A stretch of DNA of 64,000 bases from JAXHUH01 sp034211175 (GCA_034211175.1 JAXHUH010000146.1:1-64000); one strand, 5' to 3'; positions 24,339-33,159 are shown, numbered from the stretch's first letter. Made by a program: numbers and translations. The notes: generated by a model from the sequence alone, not told the origin.

Positions 24339-25517
24339 ATGATCGCCTTCACCTTCCCTGGTCAGGGATCGCAACGGCCGGGCATGGGCGAGGCCTGGAC
24401 CGAGCACCCGTCGTGGGAGCTGGTGGCGGAAGCATCTGCGGCGTGCGATCGCGACGTCGAGCACCTGCTGCTGGCGGCCGACGCGGACGAGCTCCGTGCC
24501 ACGCAGAACGCCCAGCTCGCCACCTTCGTGACGTCCATGGTCGTGCTCGACGCCGTCGAGCGCCTCGGCGTCGACGCCGCGGTCCTCGCCGGCCACAGCC
24601 TCGGTGAGTACAGCGCCCTGTGCGCCTCCGGTGCCATCTCCTTCGAGGACGCGACCCGCCTCGTCGCCGAGCGCGGCGAGGCGATGCGCCTCGCCGGCGA
24701 GGAGCACGAGGGCACGATGGCCGCCGTCCTCGGCCTCGACGACGACAAGGTCGAGATCGCGTGCCAGCGCTCCGGTGAGGACGTCTGGGTCGCCAACTAC
24801 AACGCACCCGGCCAGGTCGTCATCGCCGGTTCGCCCTCCGGCATCGAGGCCGCGTCCGCGCTGGTCAAGGAGCTCGGCGCGAAGCGGGTCATGCCCGTCG
24901 CGGTCAGCGGCGCGTTCCACACCCCGTACATGGCGCCGGCGCGCGACCGGCTCCGCAAGGCGATCGCCGAGGCCGAGGTCCGCGACGCCGAGACCCCGGT
25001 GTACGCCAACGTCGACGCCGAGCCCCACACCGCCGGCGCCGAGTGGGTCGGGCTCCTCGCGGCCCAGCTCTCGAGCCCGGTCCGCTGGCGCCAGCTCCTC
25101 TACAACGCGGCCGACGCCGGCGTGACCACCTTCGTGGAGCTCGGCCCGGGCACCGTGCTCACGGGCATGGCCAAGCGCACGGTGTCGGGTGGCCGCACCG
25201 TCTCGGTCGCGACCCCCGACGACCTCGACAAGCTCCTCGAGACCGTCTCGTCGGTTCCCACCACCGAAGCGGGCCACGAGGGTGAGCACCTCTTCGCCAC
25301 CGAACGCCTCGTCGTGAGCCCCGCCGCCGGCGTCTTCACCCCGCACGAACCGGAACGCGCTCCCGACCGTACGGCGGTCGGTGTCGGCGACGTCCTCGGA
25401 CGTGTCGGCGACCACGAGGTGCGCTCGCAGTTCCGCGGCTGGCTCATGGAGCTCCTCGCCGCCCCCGGTGAGCGGGTCACGCAGAGCCAGCCCATCGCCT
25501 GGCTCCGCGTCGGCTGA
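24339..25517 (+). CDS. fabD: Malonyl-CoA:ACP transacylase with extra C-terminal biotinyl/lipoyl-like domain
   Basis: FabD loads malonate onto ACP for type II fatty-acid synthesis. Residues 1-300 are a complete transacylase: FTFPGQGSQRPGMG, nucleophile Ser in LAGHSLGEYSAL (about residue 88-92), oxyanion/Arg region and the His of SGAFHTPYM. About 80 residues follow that FabD normally lacks. They contain VVSPAAGVFTP, GVGDVLGRVGD, GWLMELLAAPGERVTQSQP and IAWLRVG, which is the strand and turn pattern of a biotinyl/lipoyl hammerhead domain. The EAMK-type hairpin with its lysine is absent, so it should not carry biotin. It is the first gene of fabD-fabH-fabG-acpP-fabF. Confidence 0.92.
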   Translation: MIAFTFPGQGSQRPGMGEAWTEHPSWELVAEASAACDRDVEHLLLAADADELRATQNAQLATFVTSMVVLDAVERLGVDAAVLAGHSLGEYSALCASGAISFEDATRLVAERGEAMRLAGEEHEGTMAAVLGLDDDKVEIACQRSGEDVWVANYNAPGQVVIAGSPSGIEAASALVKELGAKRVMPVAVSGAFHTPYMAPARDRLRKAIAEAEVRDAETPVYANVDAEPHTAGAEWVGLLAAQLSSPVRWRQLLYNAADAGVTTFVELGPGTVLTGMAKRTVSGGRTVSVATPDDLDKLLETVSSVPTTEAGHEGEHLFATERLVVSPAAGVFTPHEPERAPDRTAVGVGDVLGRVGDHEVRSQFRGWLMELLAAPGERVTQSQPIAWLRVG

Positions 25518-25559
25518 GCGCACCCAACCCCCCGAACGACACGAGAGGAAGCACACCGG

Positions 25560-26489
25560 ATGCGAGGCGCAGTCATCACGGGGGTGGGCACCGCCCTCCC
25601 CGAGAAGGTGCTGACCAACCACGACCTCGAGTCGATGATGGACACGAGCGACGAGTGGATCACCGAGCGCACCGGCATCCGTGAACGCCGCATCGGCGGC
25701 ACCACCGCCGGGCTGTCGGCCGAGGCCGCGGCCAAGGCGCTCGAGGCCGCGGGCTGTGACCCCGCCGACATCGACCTGCTCATCGTCGCGACCACCTCCC
25801 CCGACCAGCAGTGCCCCGGCACCTCGGCCGCCGTCGCCCACGAGCTCGGCATCAACTGCGGGGCGTTCGACCTCAACTCGGCGTGCACCGGGTGGGTCTC
25901 CGCGCTCATCACCGGCCACGGCTGGATCGCCCAGGGCATGGACAAGGTCCTCGTCGTCGGCGCCGAGACCCTGTCGCGCATGACCGACTACAGCGACCGC
26001 GGCACCGGCATCCTCTTCGCCGACGGCGCGGGTGCCGCCGTGCTCGAGGCGGTCGACGGCCCCGGCCAGATGATGGGCTTCGACATCGGCACCGACGGAT
26101 CGCTGCGCCACATCCTCTACGCGGACCACGGCGGCGTGCTCACCATGGACGGCCGCGAGGTCTTCCGGCGGGCCGTCCGGGTGATGGTCGACTCGGCCAA
26201 CAAGGTCTTCGAGCGCGCCGGCGTCACCCCCGAGGACATCGACGTGGTCATCCCCCACCAGGCGAACATCCGCATCATCGAGTCGGCCGTCCAGAAGCTC
26301 GGCCTGTCCATGGACAAGACGGCCGTGGTGCTCGACCGGACCGGCAACACGAGCGCGGCCACCGTCCCGCTCGCGCTGGACGAGGCGATCTCCACCGGGC
26401 GGGTCCATCCCGGCGACAAGGTGCTCTTCGTCGGCTTCGGTGCCGGCATGACCTGGGCGTCGGCCGTCGTGACCTGGGGCGGGCAGTGA
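25560..26489 (+). CDS. fabH: Beta-ketoacyl-ACP synthase III
   Basis: FabH starts fatty-acid chains by condensing an acyl-CoA primer with malonyl-ACP. The 309-residue thiolase-fold protein has the catalytic Cys in FDLNSACTGWVSAL (about 110), His in VIPHQANIRI and Asn in DRTGNTSAA, the Cys-His-Asn triad of KAS III. TSDEWITERTGIRERR near the N-terminus is also typical. ATG 25560 follows GAGAGGAAG. It lies 42 bp after fabD and overlaps fabG by 4 bases (GTGA). Confidence 0.95.
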   Translation: MRGAVITGVGTALPEKVLTNHDLESMMDTSDEWITERTGIRERRIGGTTAGLSAEAAAKALEAAGCDPADIDLLIVATTSPDQQCPGTSAAVAHELGINCGAFDLNSACTGWVSALITGHGWIAQGMDKVLVVGAETLSRMTDYSDRGTGILFADGAGAAVLEAVDGPGQMMGFDIGTDGSLRHILYADHGGVLTMDGREVFRRAVRVMVDSANKVFERAGVTPEDIDVVIPHQANIRIIESAVQKLGLSMDKTAVVLDRTGNTSAATVPLALDEAISTGRVHPGDKVLFVGFGAGMTWASAVVTWGGQ

Positions 26490-27196
26490 GCGAGCGCACC
26501 GTCCTCGTCACCGGGGGTTCCCGCGGCATCGGCGCGGCGTGCGCCGCCCGCTTCGCCGCCGCCGGCCACCGCGTCGCCGTCACCTATCGCAGCGCTCCGC
26601 CCGAGCTCGACGGCGTGCTCGCGGTGCCGTGCGACGTCACCTCCGACGAACAGGTCGACGAGGCGTTCGCCAAGATCGAGGCCGAGCTCGGGCCGGTCGA
26701 GGTCCTCGTCTCCAACGCCGGCATCACCAAGGACACGCTGACCCTGCGCATGGGCACCGCCGACTTCGAGTCGGTCGTCGATGCCAACCTCACCGGCGGC
26801 TTCCGCGTCGCCAAGCGGGCGATCAAGCCGATGATGCGGGCCCGGTTCGGCCGCATCGTGTTCATCTCCTCGGTCGTCGGCCAGACCGGCCAGACCGGCC
26901 AGGCCAACTACGCGGCATCGAAGGCCGGGCTCGTCGGCCTGGCCCGCTCCCTGGCCCGCGAGTTCGCATCGCGTAGCATCACGGTCAACGTCGTCGCACC
27001 GGGGCCCGTCTCCACCGACATGACCTCCGCGCTCACCGAAGCACAGCAGTCCGAGATCCGTGAGGCAGTACCCCTCGGTCGCTTCGGCACGCCCGACGAG
27101 ATCGCCGCGACGGTCGCCTTCCTCGCCTCCGACGAGGCGGGTTTCGTGACCGGCGCGCTCATCCCGGTGGACGGCGGCCTCGGTATGGGCGCCTGA
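26486..27196 (+). CDS. fabG: 3-oxoacyl-ACP reductase
   Basis: FabG reduces 3-oxoacyl-ACP with NADPH. The 236-residue SDR has the nucleotide motif TGGSRGIG (about 9-16), NAG in LVSNAGITKDTL, catalytic Ser in IVFISSVVG, the YxxxK motif in NYAASKAG and PGPVSTDM. Its GTG start overlaps the fabH stop (GTGA), so it is translationally coupled. Given the position between fabH and acpP it is the fatty-acid-cycle reductase and not a catabolic SDR. Confidence 0.94.
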   Translation: MSERTVLVTGGSRGIGAACAARFAAAGHRVAVTYRSAPPELDGVLAVPCDVTSDEQVDEAFAKIEAELGPVEVLVSNAGITKDTLTLRMGTADFESVVDANLTGGFRVAKRAIKPMMRARFGRIVFISSVVGQTGQTGQANYAASKAGLVGLARSLAREFASRSITVNVVAPGPVSTDMTSALTEAQQSEIREAVPLGRFGTPDEIAATVAFLASDEAGFVTGALIPVDGGLGMGA

Positions 27197-27240
27197 AACA
27201 GCCAAGCAACCCCTCGGACAGAAGATGGAGCCAGAGACAC

Positions 27241-27477
27241 ATGAGTGACGAGAACTTCGAGCGTTTCCGCAAGTGCGCCGTCGAGGTGCTGTCGGTCGAC
27301 GAGGCCAAGGTGACCCGTGAGGCGCGCTTCGGCGACGATCTCGACGCGGACAGCCTCGATCTCGTCGAGTTCGTGATGGCGCTCGAGGAGGAGTTCGACG
27401 TGACCGTCGAGGAAGAGGAGCTCGACGGCATCGAGACCGTGGGCCAGGCCTACGACCTGGTCACGTCCAAGCTGTGA
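27241..27477 (+). CDS. acpP: Acyl carrier protein
   Basis: ACP carries growing acyl chains on a phosphopantetheine arm. The 78-residue acidic protein has the attachment Ser in DLDADSLDLVEFVMALEE (residue about 38), with the usual four-helix pattern. ATG 27241 has GGAG 10 bases upstream. Its stop overlaps an alternative fabF start; it lies in the fab operon between fabG and fabF. Confidence 0.96.
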   Translation: MSDENFERFRKCAVEVLSVDEAKVTREARFGDDLDADSLDLVEFVMALEEEFDVTVEEEELDGIETVGQAYDLVTSKL

Positions 27478-27494
27478 GCTCGGAGGGGCGCCTC

Positions 27495-28670
27495 GTGCGC
27501 CGTCGACGGGTCGCCGTGACCGGGCTCGGCGTCGTGGCCCCCTGCGGCATCGGCACCGAGGCCTTCTGGCAGGGGCTCCTCGCCCCGGCCCCGGAGGGCC
27601 CGCGCCAGGTCGAGGACTTCGACCCCAGCCCGTGGTTCGACAACCCCAAGGACGCACGCCGGACCGACCGGTTCGCCCAGTTCGCGCTGGCCGCGGCGTC
27701 CATGGCGCTGGAGCATGCCGGGACCCCCGGCCTCGACCCCGCCCGCTCCGGTGTGTTCATCGGCACCGGCGTCGGCGGCCTGCACACGCTCGAGGACCAG
27801 ATCCTCGTGCGGGACCACAAGGGCCCGAGGCGGGTCTCACCGTTCCTCGTGCCCATGATGATGGCCAACGCGGCCGCCGCCGGTGTCTCCATGCGCTTCG
27901 GCTGGCAGGGCCCGTGCGAGACGACGGTGACCGCCTGCGCGGCGGGCACCCACAGCATCGGCAACGCGGCGCGGGCCATCGCGGACGGCCGCGCCGACGC
28001 CATGCTCGCCGGGAGCGCCGAGACGGCGCTCACCCCGACCGGCATGGCCGGCTTCACCAACATGACGGCGATGTCGCGCAGCGGGGTGTCACGACCCTTC
28101 GACGCCCGGCGTGACGGGTTCTGCATCGCCGAGGGTTCGGCCGTCCTCGTGCTCGAGGAGTGGGACCACGCGGTCGCCCGCGGGGCCACGATCCACGCCG
28201 AGATCCTGGGTTCGGCGAACACGGCCGACGCCCACCACATCACTGCGCCGTCGCCCAACGGCACCGGCGCCGTGGCCTGCATGGAGCAGGCGATGGACGA
28301 CGCCGACGTGAAGGCGGCCGACGTGGTGCACATCAACGCACACGGCACGTCGACCGACCTGAACGACATGGCGGAGGCGCAGGCGATCGACAAGGTCTTC
28401 GGCTCACCCGGGCCGATCGTCACGTCGGTCAAGGGCGTCACCGGCCACTCGCTCGGCGCCGCCGGGGCCCTCGAGGCCGCCGCCGTGGTGCTGTCGATGG
28501 CCCACCGGCTCGTGCCGCCGACCGCGGGGACCGACGCCATCGACCCGGAGATGCCGGGCATCGACCTCGTGATCGGCGAGGCGCGCTCGTGGGAGCCGGG
28601 CATCACGCTGTCGAACTCGTTCGGGTTCGGCGGCCACAACGGCACGTTGGTGATCGCACCGGCCGGCTGA
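27495..28670 (+). CDS. fabF: Beta-ketoacyl-ACP synthase II
   Basis: FabF elongates acyl-ACP with malonyl-ACP. The 391-residue protein starts VRRRRVAVTGLGVVAPCG and has Cys in TVTACAAGTHSIG, His in HINAHGTSTDLND, Lys/His in VTSVKGVTGHSLGAAGA and NSFGFGGHNGTLVI. GTG 27495 is chosen because GGAGGGG sits 6 bases upstream; a GTG at 27474 overlapping the acpP stop lacks a good site. Last gene of the fab operon; a hairpin follows at 28695. Confidence 0.95.
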   Translation: MRRRRVAVTGLGVVAPCGIGTEAFWQGLLAPAPEGPRQVEDFDPSPWFDNPKDARRTDRFAQFALAAASMALEHAGTPGLDPARSGVFIGTGVGGLHTLEDQILVRDHKGPRRVSPFLVPMMMANAAAAGVSMRFGWQGPCETTVTACAAGTHSIGNAARAIADGRADAMLAGSAETALTPTGMAGFTNMTAMSRSGVSRPFDARRDGFCIAEGSAVLVLEEWDHAVARGATIHAEILGSANTADAHHITAPSPNGTGAVACMEQAMDDADVKAADVVHINAHGTSTDLNDMAEAQAIDKVFGSPGPIVTSVKGVTGHSLGAAGALEAAAVVLSMAHRLVPPTAGTDAIDPEMPGIDLVIGEARSWEPGITLSNSFGFGGHNGTLVIAPAG

Positions 28671-28694
28671 CCCGACGGCGGTCGATGATCTGCG

Positions 28695-28730
28695 CCGTGC
28701 GGCGGTCCGGACCTCCGGGCCGCCGCACGG
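28695..28730. terminator. Bidirectional hairpin between fabF and fabZ
   Basis: CCGTGCGGCGG (28695-28705) pairs perfectly with CCGCCGCACGG (28720-28730); the loop can form a further short stem. It lies 24 bp beyond the fabF stop and between two convergent genes. Confidence 0.75.
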
Positions 28731-28843
28731 TCGCGTCCGGAGCCGGATCGACCGTAGGGGCGGGGGGGCCACGTCTCTCACCGTCGACGGAGCGGATCGG
28801 TGGGCCCGGCGACGCCGCTCGGGCGTCGGGTCTCGAGGCCCGC

Positions 28844-29269
28844 TCAGGCGTCGACGACGACGAAGAGCAGCTCGGCCTCGCACGCGGTCTCGCCGCCGAC
28901 CGAGGCCCGCCCCGAGCCGCGTCCGGCGCGGCCGCGCAGGTGGGTCATCTCGATCTCGAGATCGAGGGTGTCGCCCGGGGACACCTGTCGGCGGAAGCGG
29001 GCCGAGTCGACGCCACCGAACAGGGGGAGCTTGCCGACGAAGCGCTCGTCGCGCAGGACGACGTAGGCGCCGAGCTGGGCGATCGCCTCGACCATCAGCA
29101 CGCCGGGGAGGGTCGGGCGGCCCGGGAAGTGCCCGACGAAGAAGTCCTCGTCACCGCTGAGGTGCCACGTGCCCCGCGCCGACTGGCCGGGCTCGAGCTC
29201 GTGCACGGCGTCGACGAAGAGGAAGGGCGGGCGGTGGGGCAGGACCTCCGCCGGCGGGGGCAGGCTCAC
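28844..29269 (-). CDS. fabZ: 3-hydroxyacyl-ACP dehydratase
   Basis: FabZ removes water from 3-hydroxyacyl-ACP. The 141-residue hotdog protein has LPHRPPFLFVDAV near the start and the catalytic His/Glu pair in GHFPGRPTLPGVLMVEAIAQ (given in full length of 20). GTG 29269 overlaps the bcp stop (GTGA); the open frame further upstream lies inside bcp and is not family-like. It converges on the fab operon and completes the elongation cycle except for an enoyl reductase, which is not in the window. Confidence 0.93.
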   Translation of the reverse strand: MSLPPPAEVLPHRPPFLFVDAVHELEPGQSARGTWHLSGDEDFFVGHFPGRPTLPGVLMVEAIAQLGAYVVLRDERFVGKLPLFGGVDSARFRRQVSPGDTLDLEIEMTHLRGRAGRGSGRASVGGETACEAELLFVVVDA

Positions 29270-29742
29270 GAGTCGGCTCGCCGCAGCGCGGTCAGGAGCT
29301 TCTTCGGTGTGTCCTTCGGCGAGATCTTGTACCACGGTTCCGACACACGACCGTCACGATCGATCAGGAACGCCGATCGGATGATCCCCATGTACGACTT
29401 GCCGTACATCTTCTTCTCGCCCCAGACGCCGAACGCCTCGGCCACCTCGTGGTCCGGGTCCGACAACAGGGGGAATCCGAGCGTGTGCTTCTCGTCGAAC
29501 TTGAGCTGCGCGCTCGGCTTGTCAGGGCTGATACCGAGGATCGCCGTGTCGCCCACATCGTCGACGACGTCACGCAGACCACACGCCTGCGTGGTGCACC
29601 CCGGCGTGTTCGCCTTGGGGTAGAAGAACACGAGGACCTCGCGCCCCTGGAACGACGACAGCTCGACGATGTTCTCGTGCTGGTCGGGAAGTGCGAAGGT
29701 CGGGGCGGCATCGCCCTTGGACAACCGGCCGTCGGCGGACAT
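29266..29742 (-). CDS. bcp: Thioredoxin-dependent peroxiredoxin, Bcp/PrxQ type
   Basis: Bcp reduces hydrogen peroxide and organic hydroperoxides. The 158-residue protein has the thioredoxin fold with the peroxidatic Cys in FFYPKANTPGCTTQACGLRD; the second Cys five residues later is the resolving Cys of many PrxQ proteins. Further matches are LGISPDKPSAQLKF and SAFLIDRDGRV. ATG 29742 gives the family-like start MSADGRLSKGDAAP. It is coupled to fabZ downstream. Confidence 0.93.
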   Translation of the reverse strand: MSADGRLSKGDAAPTFALPDQHENIVELSSFQGREVLVFFYPKANTPGCTTQACGLRDVVDDVGDTAILGISPDKPSAQLKFDEKHTLGFPLLSDPDHEVAEAFGVWGEKKMYGKSYMGIIRSAFLIDRDGRVSEPWYKISPKDTPKKLLTALRRADS

Positions 29743-29964
29743 GGCGCCAACGCTAGCCGCGCGCCCGGTTCGGGTCGGGGACACCGCCGGCGGGAACCCG
29801 CCGTGAGGTGCCGCCGCCGGTCCGGATCGATCGGGTGGGAGCGATCGTTGTCCGGTCGTGGGATCGGCGCTCGAGCCGGAGCCGTCGCGCCGGACGTCCG
29901 GCGTACCGGGCGACTCGATCGTCGAGCCGCCCGGCCGACCGGGCGTGCGTTCGCCGTGTGGCGA

Positions 29965-30243
29965 TCAGGCCTTGACGGCCGACTTCAGCTGGGAGCCGGC
30001 GCTGACCTTGACGGCCTTCTGCGCCGGGATCTCGATGACTTCGCCCGTCTGCGGGTTGCGGCCGCTGCGGGCCTTGCGCTCGGTCTGCTCGAACGTCAGG
30101 AAGCCGGGGATGCTGACCTTCTCATCGCCCTTCGCGACCGTCTCGGAGACGACATCGATGAAGCCCTTGAGGGTCTTGTCGACGTCGGCCCGGGAGAGAT
30201 CGGTGCGCTCGGCGATGGCGGCCACGAGTTCGGTCTTGGTCAT
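29965..30243 (-). CDS. hup: HU-family DNA-binding protein
   Basis: HU bends and compacts DNA. The 92-residue protein begins MTKTELVAAIAERTDLSRADV and has the HU signature GFLTFEQTERKARSGRNPQT followed by GEVIEIPAQKAVKVSAG. It ends soon after the core, without the Lys/Ala-rich C-terminal tail of mycobacterial HupB. GAGGAGG lies 11 bases upstream of ATG 30243. A 221-bp gap to bcp downstream holds a perfect 16-bp palindrome (29888-29903), possibly part of the transcript end. Confidence 0.95.
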   Translation of the reverse strand: MTKTELVAAIAERTDLSRADVDKTLKGFIDVVSETVAKGDEKVSIPGFLTFEQTERKARSGRNPQTGEVIEIPAQKAVKVSAGSQLKSAVKA

Positions 30244-30337
30244 GTGATGTATGTCCTCCTCTGGGCCGGGCAACTGTGCACCTCGGAGGGCGCCGGCCCT
30301 TTCCAGGGCCTCAGGCCAGCGCACCAGCAAGCGGAAG

Positions 30338-30751
30338 TCAAGCATTTCGGGGCGGGGAGGCCCCGGAATCGGCGGATCCGGGTCGGTTCTGGAGGTGCAT
30401 GGCCGCGTTCTGGAAGTACCCGACCATCGCCTCCGCGACGTCGGCCGGAGGGTCCAGCGAATCCAGCGTGGCCAGCATGTTTTCCAGCCATGCGTCCCGC
30501 TCGACCGGCCCGATGGCGAACGGTCCGTGACGCATTCGTAACCTTGGGTGACCGCGTTCGGCGCTGTAGTCGGCGGGTCCACCCCAGTACTGGACGAGGA
30601 AGCCCTCGAGCCGCTGGCGGGCCCCTTCGAGGTCGTCGGGGTAGAGGGCGCGCAGCACGTCGTCGGCCGCGACGCGCTCGTAGAAGCCGCGTGCGAGGTC
30701 GACGAAGAACTCGTGCCCCATGCGCTCGTAGACGGTGATCGGCTGGGCCAT
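30338..30751 (-). CDS. Group II truncated haemoglobin
   Basis: The 137-residue haem protein is of the trHbO type: YERMGHEFFVDLARGFYERV (helices A-C), proximal His in LRMRHGPFAIG, and the Trp of RDAWLENM at position G8, characteristic of group II. Family members handle oxygen, NO or peroxide. ATG 30751 is chosen because MAQPITVYERMG matches the family start. It sits upstream of hup on the same strand and is divergent from the ECF sigma factor. Confidence 0.9.
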   Translation of the reverse strand: MAQPITVYERMGHEFFVDLARGFYERVAADDVLRALYPDDLEGARQRLEGFLVQYWGGPADYSAERGHPRLRMRHGPFAIGPVERDAWLENMLATLDSLDPPADVAEAMVGYFQNAAMHLQNRPGSADSGASPPRNA

Positions 30752-30896
30752 CGCGCCCGAACGTACCGCCACCGCGCCGCCCGTTGGCGCCATGCCGGGC
30801 CCGCGGCCGGTCCGACCCGGCGGCGGAGTCCGCTACCGATGTCACAGCCGGGAAGTAGCGTGGCCGCCACCGTGTTCCCCTCCCGTGCTGGTCGCG

Positions 30897-31460
30897 ATGA
30901 ACGACACGAGCCACGATCGCGGTGACGCCGCGGCGGAGCAGGCGTTCCGCGAGTATGTCCTGCCCGAGCTCGACGTGCTCTACCGCGTCGCGCTCTCGAT
31001 CACGCGCAACCGGACCGACGCCGAGGACCTCGTCCAGGACACGCTCCTGCGGGCGTTCCGCTCCATCGAGCGCTTCGACGGCCGCCACCCGAGGGCGTGG
31101 CTGCTCACGATCCTGCGCAACGCCCAGCTCAACCGGGTGCGCCGCAAGCGGCCCGAGCTGCTGCGCGACCCCGATGTGACCTTCGAGCGCCACGCGGACG
31201 ACGGTCCCGCCGGGTCGAGCGCCGAGAACCGCGTCGTCGACGAGCTCTTCGACGCGGCCGTCGAGGAGGCGTTCACCGCGCTGTCCCCCAAGTTCCGGTC
31301 CGTGATCGAGCTCGTCGACCTCGACGGGCTGAGCTACCAGGAGGCCGCGGACGTGCTCGGCGTGCCGGTCGGCACGATCATGAGCCGCCTCCATCGCGCC
31401 CGGTCGCGCATCCGCGAGCACATCCGCCAGCGAGAGGCACGAAGCGAGGACGACCGATGA
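30897..31460 (+). CDS. ECF sigma factor (sigma-70 family)
   Basis: A 187-residue alternative sigma factor. Region 2 spans LPELDVLYRVALSITRN with DAEDLVQDTLLRAFRS, and region 4 spans FRSVIELVDLDGLSYQEAA with VLGVPVGTIMSRLHRAR, the HTH that reads the -35 box. The SigR/SigH/RpoE-like pattern and the zinc anti-sigma gene immediately downstream (ATGA overlap) suggest redox or stress control. ATG 30897 is the first Met that gives a normal N-terminus. No autoregulatory promoter was identified with confidence. Confidence 0.93.
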   Translation: MNDTSHDRGDAAAEQAFREYVLPELDVLYRVALSITRNRTDAEDLVQDTLLRAFRSIERFDGRHPRAWLLTILRNAQLNRVRRKRPELLRDPDVTFERHADDGPAGSSAENRVVDELFDAAVEEAFTALSPKFRSVIELVDLDGLSYQEAADVLGVPVGTIMSRLHRARSRIREHIRQREARSEDDR

Positions 31461-31741
31461 GCTGGTTCCGCCTCCCCCGGCTCCGCCGTCAGGGCGGGGC
31501 GATGGACGAGTGCCGCGAGGTGATGCGCGTCCTGCAGGCGTACCTCGACGGCGAGGTCGACGAGGAGACCGCCCGCATGGTGGCGCCGCATCTCGACGCG
31601 TGCCGGCGCTGCGGCCTCGAGGCCCACGTCTACGAGGACATCAAGGCCGCGCTCGCCTCACGTGCACCCAGGGTCGACCAGGCCACGCTCGACCGGCTGG
31701 AGCGCTTCGGGGAGGCCGTCGCCACCGGCGAGGTCGCCTGA
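31457..31741 (+). CDS. Zinc-finger anti-sigma factor
   Basis: The 94-residue protein contains the zinc anti-sigma motif HLDACRRCGLE (HxxxCxxC, about residues 50-60) preceded by VLQAYLDGEVDEETARMVAP. It should bind the ECF sigma factor encoded immediately upstream and release it on a signal, perhaps thiol oxidation as for RsrA; that signal is inferred from the family. There is no membrane helix, so it is a cytosolic type. Its ATG overlaps the sigma stop (ATGA), ensuring balanced synthesis. Confidence 0.87.
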   Translation: MSWFRLPRLRRQGGAMDECREVMRVLQAYLDGEVDEETARMVAPHLDACRRCGLEAHVYEDIKAALASRAPRVDQATLDRLERFGEAVATGEVA

Positions 31742-31922
31742 CCCGCGCCGGCGGCCCGCGCCGGCCCGGATCGGTGCGCGGCCGGGGTGCCGCCGGTCGG
31801 GCCCGCCGCCATGCTTGAATCTCCACGTCGTGCGGTGTCGGGCGTCCGTCGGCGGTTCGCCCTCACGTCGACCGTCGACCCTGTCTCGATCCGCCGACCT
31901 CCGAGACCGAGGAGGCACGATC

Positions 31923-33005
31923 TTGATCCGAGCCCGCATTCGTCGTCCGCGCGCCGTCGCGCTCGCCGCGGCCGTGGCCCTCGTCGCCGCCGGCTGCAGC
32001 GGCGATGACGACGACGCAGCCGAGACGGGGACGACGCAGGCCGCGCCCGACGGCACCGGGACCGCCGAGACGACCGAGGCCGCGGCGTCCTACCAGTGGG
32101 CGCTCGTGACCGACACGACCGGCGCCACCGGCACCTCGACCGCCGCCTATGCGGGCGACGGTCTCCAGCGGGCGGCCGAGGAGCTCGGCGGCACGCTGGA
32201 GCGCTACGAACCCGCCGCGGAGGGCGACTACGCCGCCCAGCTCACCGCGGCCGCACAGGACGGAGCGTCCCTCGTCGTCACCGTGGCGCCGCTGGCCGAT
32301 GCCGTCGCCGAGGCCGCGGCCGCCAACCCCGACGTGCCGTTCGTCGTGCTCGACGACAACGGCACCGTGGCCGATCCGGGCCTCGCCAACGTCCAGGTCG
32401 TGCAGTTCCGCCTGGCGGAGGGCGCGTTCCTCGCCGGGATCATCGCCGGCCTGACCACGGCGGCGACGACGGTCGGGTTCGTCGCCCTCGAGGAGGGCCC
32501 GGCGGCCGATGCGTACATCGCCGGGCTCGAGCAGGGCATCGACTACGCCAACTTCGACGACCCGGGCGCGATCACGGTGACCCCGACCTACGTCGGCGCC
32601 ACCGCCGATGCCGCCGCGGCCGGCGCCGCCGCCACCCAGCTGTACGCGGACGGCGCGGACATCGTCGTCGAGAACGTGGGCGACGCCGACACGGGGGTGT
32701 ACGACGCCGCGGTCCAGGCGGGCGCCGGCACCTGGGTCGTGGGCACCGGCCAGTGCGAGCAGGAGCTGGCACCCGACCACTTCCTCACGTCGGTGACCCG
32801 CGACATCGCCAGCGCCGCGTACTACGGCGCGACCCAGGTGGTCGACGACGTCTTCGCCCCCGGCGCCATCGAGCTCGGGCTGACCGAGAGCGCGGTCGAC
32901 ATCTGCCAGGACACGCTGTCCTCGCTCGACGAGCTGGTCGTCGTCGACGTGACCGACGCCCGCAGCGCCCTCGAGTCGGGCGACCTCGTCGTCGAGACGC
33001 CGTGA
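31923..33005 (+). CDS. BMP-family substrate-binding lipoprotein
   Basis: The 360-residue protein has a lipoprotein signal ending in the lipobox VAAGC (Cys about 24), an acidic Thr-rich linker, and a periplasmic-binding fold resembling the BMP/PnrA family (basic membrane protein; nucleoside or related ligands): WALVTDTTGATGTSTAAYA, VVTVAPLADAVAEAA, VVLDDNGTV, FLAGIIAGLTT and VGTGQCEQELAPDHFLTSV. TTG 31923 is the start: GAGGAGG lies 7 bases upstream and no ATG/GTG fits before the signal peptide. No ABC permease or ATPase is adjacent, so partners are elsewhere or absent. A hairpin follows at 33095. Confidence 0.78.
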   Translation: MIRARIRRPRAVALAAAVALVAAGCSGDDDDAAETGTTQAAPDGTGTAETTEAAASYQWALVTDTTGATGTSTAAYAGDGLQRAAEELGGTLERYEPAAEGDYAAQLTAAAQDGASLVVTVAPLADAVAEAAAANPDVPFVVLDDNGTVADPGLANVQVVQFRLAEGAFLAGIIAGLTTAATTVGFVALEEGPAADAYIAGLEQGIDYANFDDPGAITVTPTYVGATADAAAAGAAATQLYADGADIVVENVGDADTGVYDAAVQAGAGTWVVGTGQCEQELAPDHFLTSVTRDIASAAYYGATQVVDDVFAPGAIELGLTESAVDICQDTLSSLDELVVVDVTDARSALESGDLVVETP

Positions 33006-33094
33006 GCCGCTGCCGTGGGCCCGCGGGCCCGTCCGGGCGGTGCGGTGACCTGCTGACGTGACGAGGTCCTGACGGGTCAGCGACCACGTGCGGG

Positions 33095-33117
33095 GGCCGC
33101 ACCGGGCGGGTGCGGCC
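33095..33117. terminator. Hairpin between the BMP lipoprotein and fumarase
   Basis: GGCCGCACC (33095-33103) pairs perfectly with GGTGCGGCC (33109-33117) over a 5-base loop, 90 bp after the lipoprotein stop and 43 bp before the fumarase ATG. It could end the first transcript, or act in the fumarase leader. Confidence 0.6.
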
Positions 33118-33159
33118 ACGTCTCGCTGTCCGGCGCCGGTGCTCGGTACCGTGACCACC

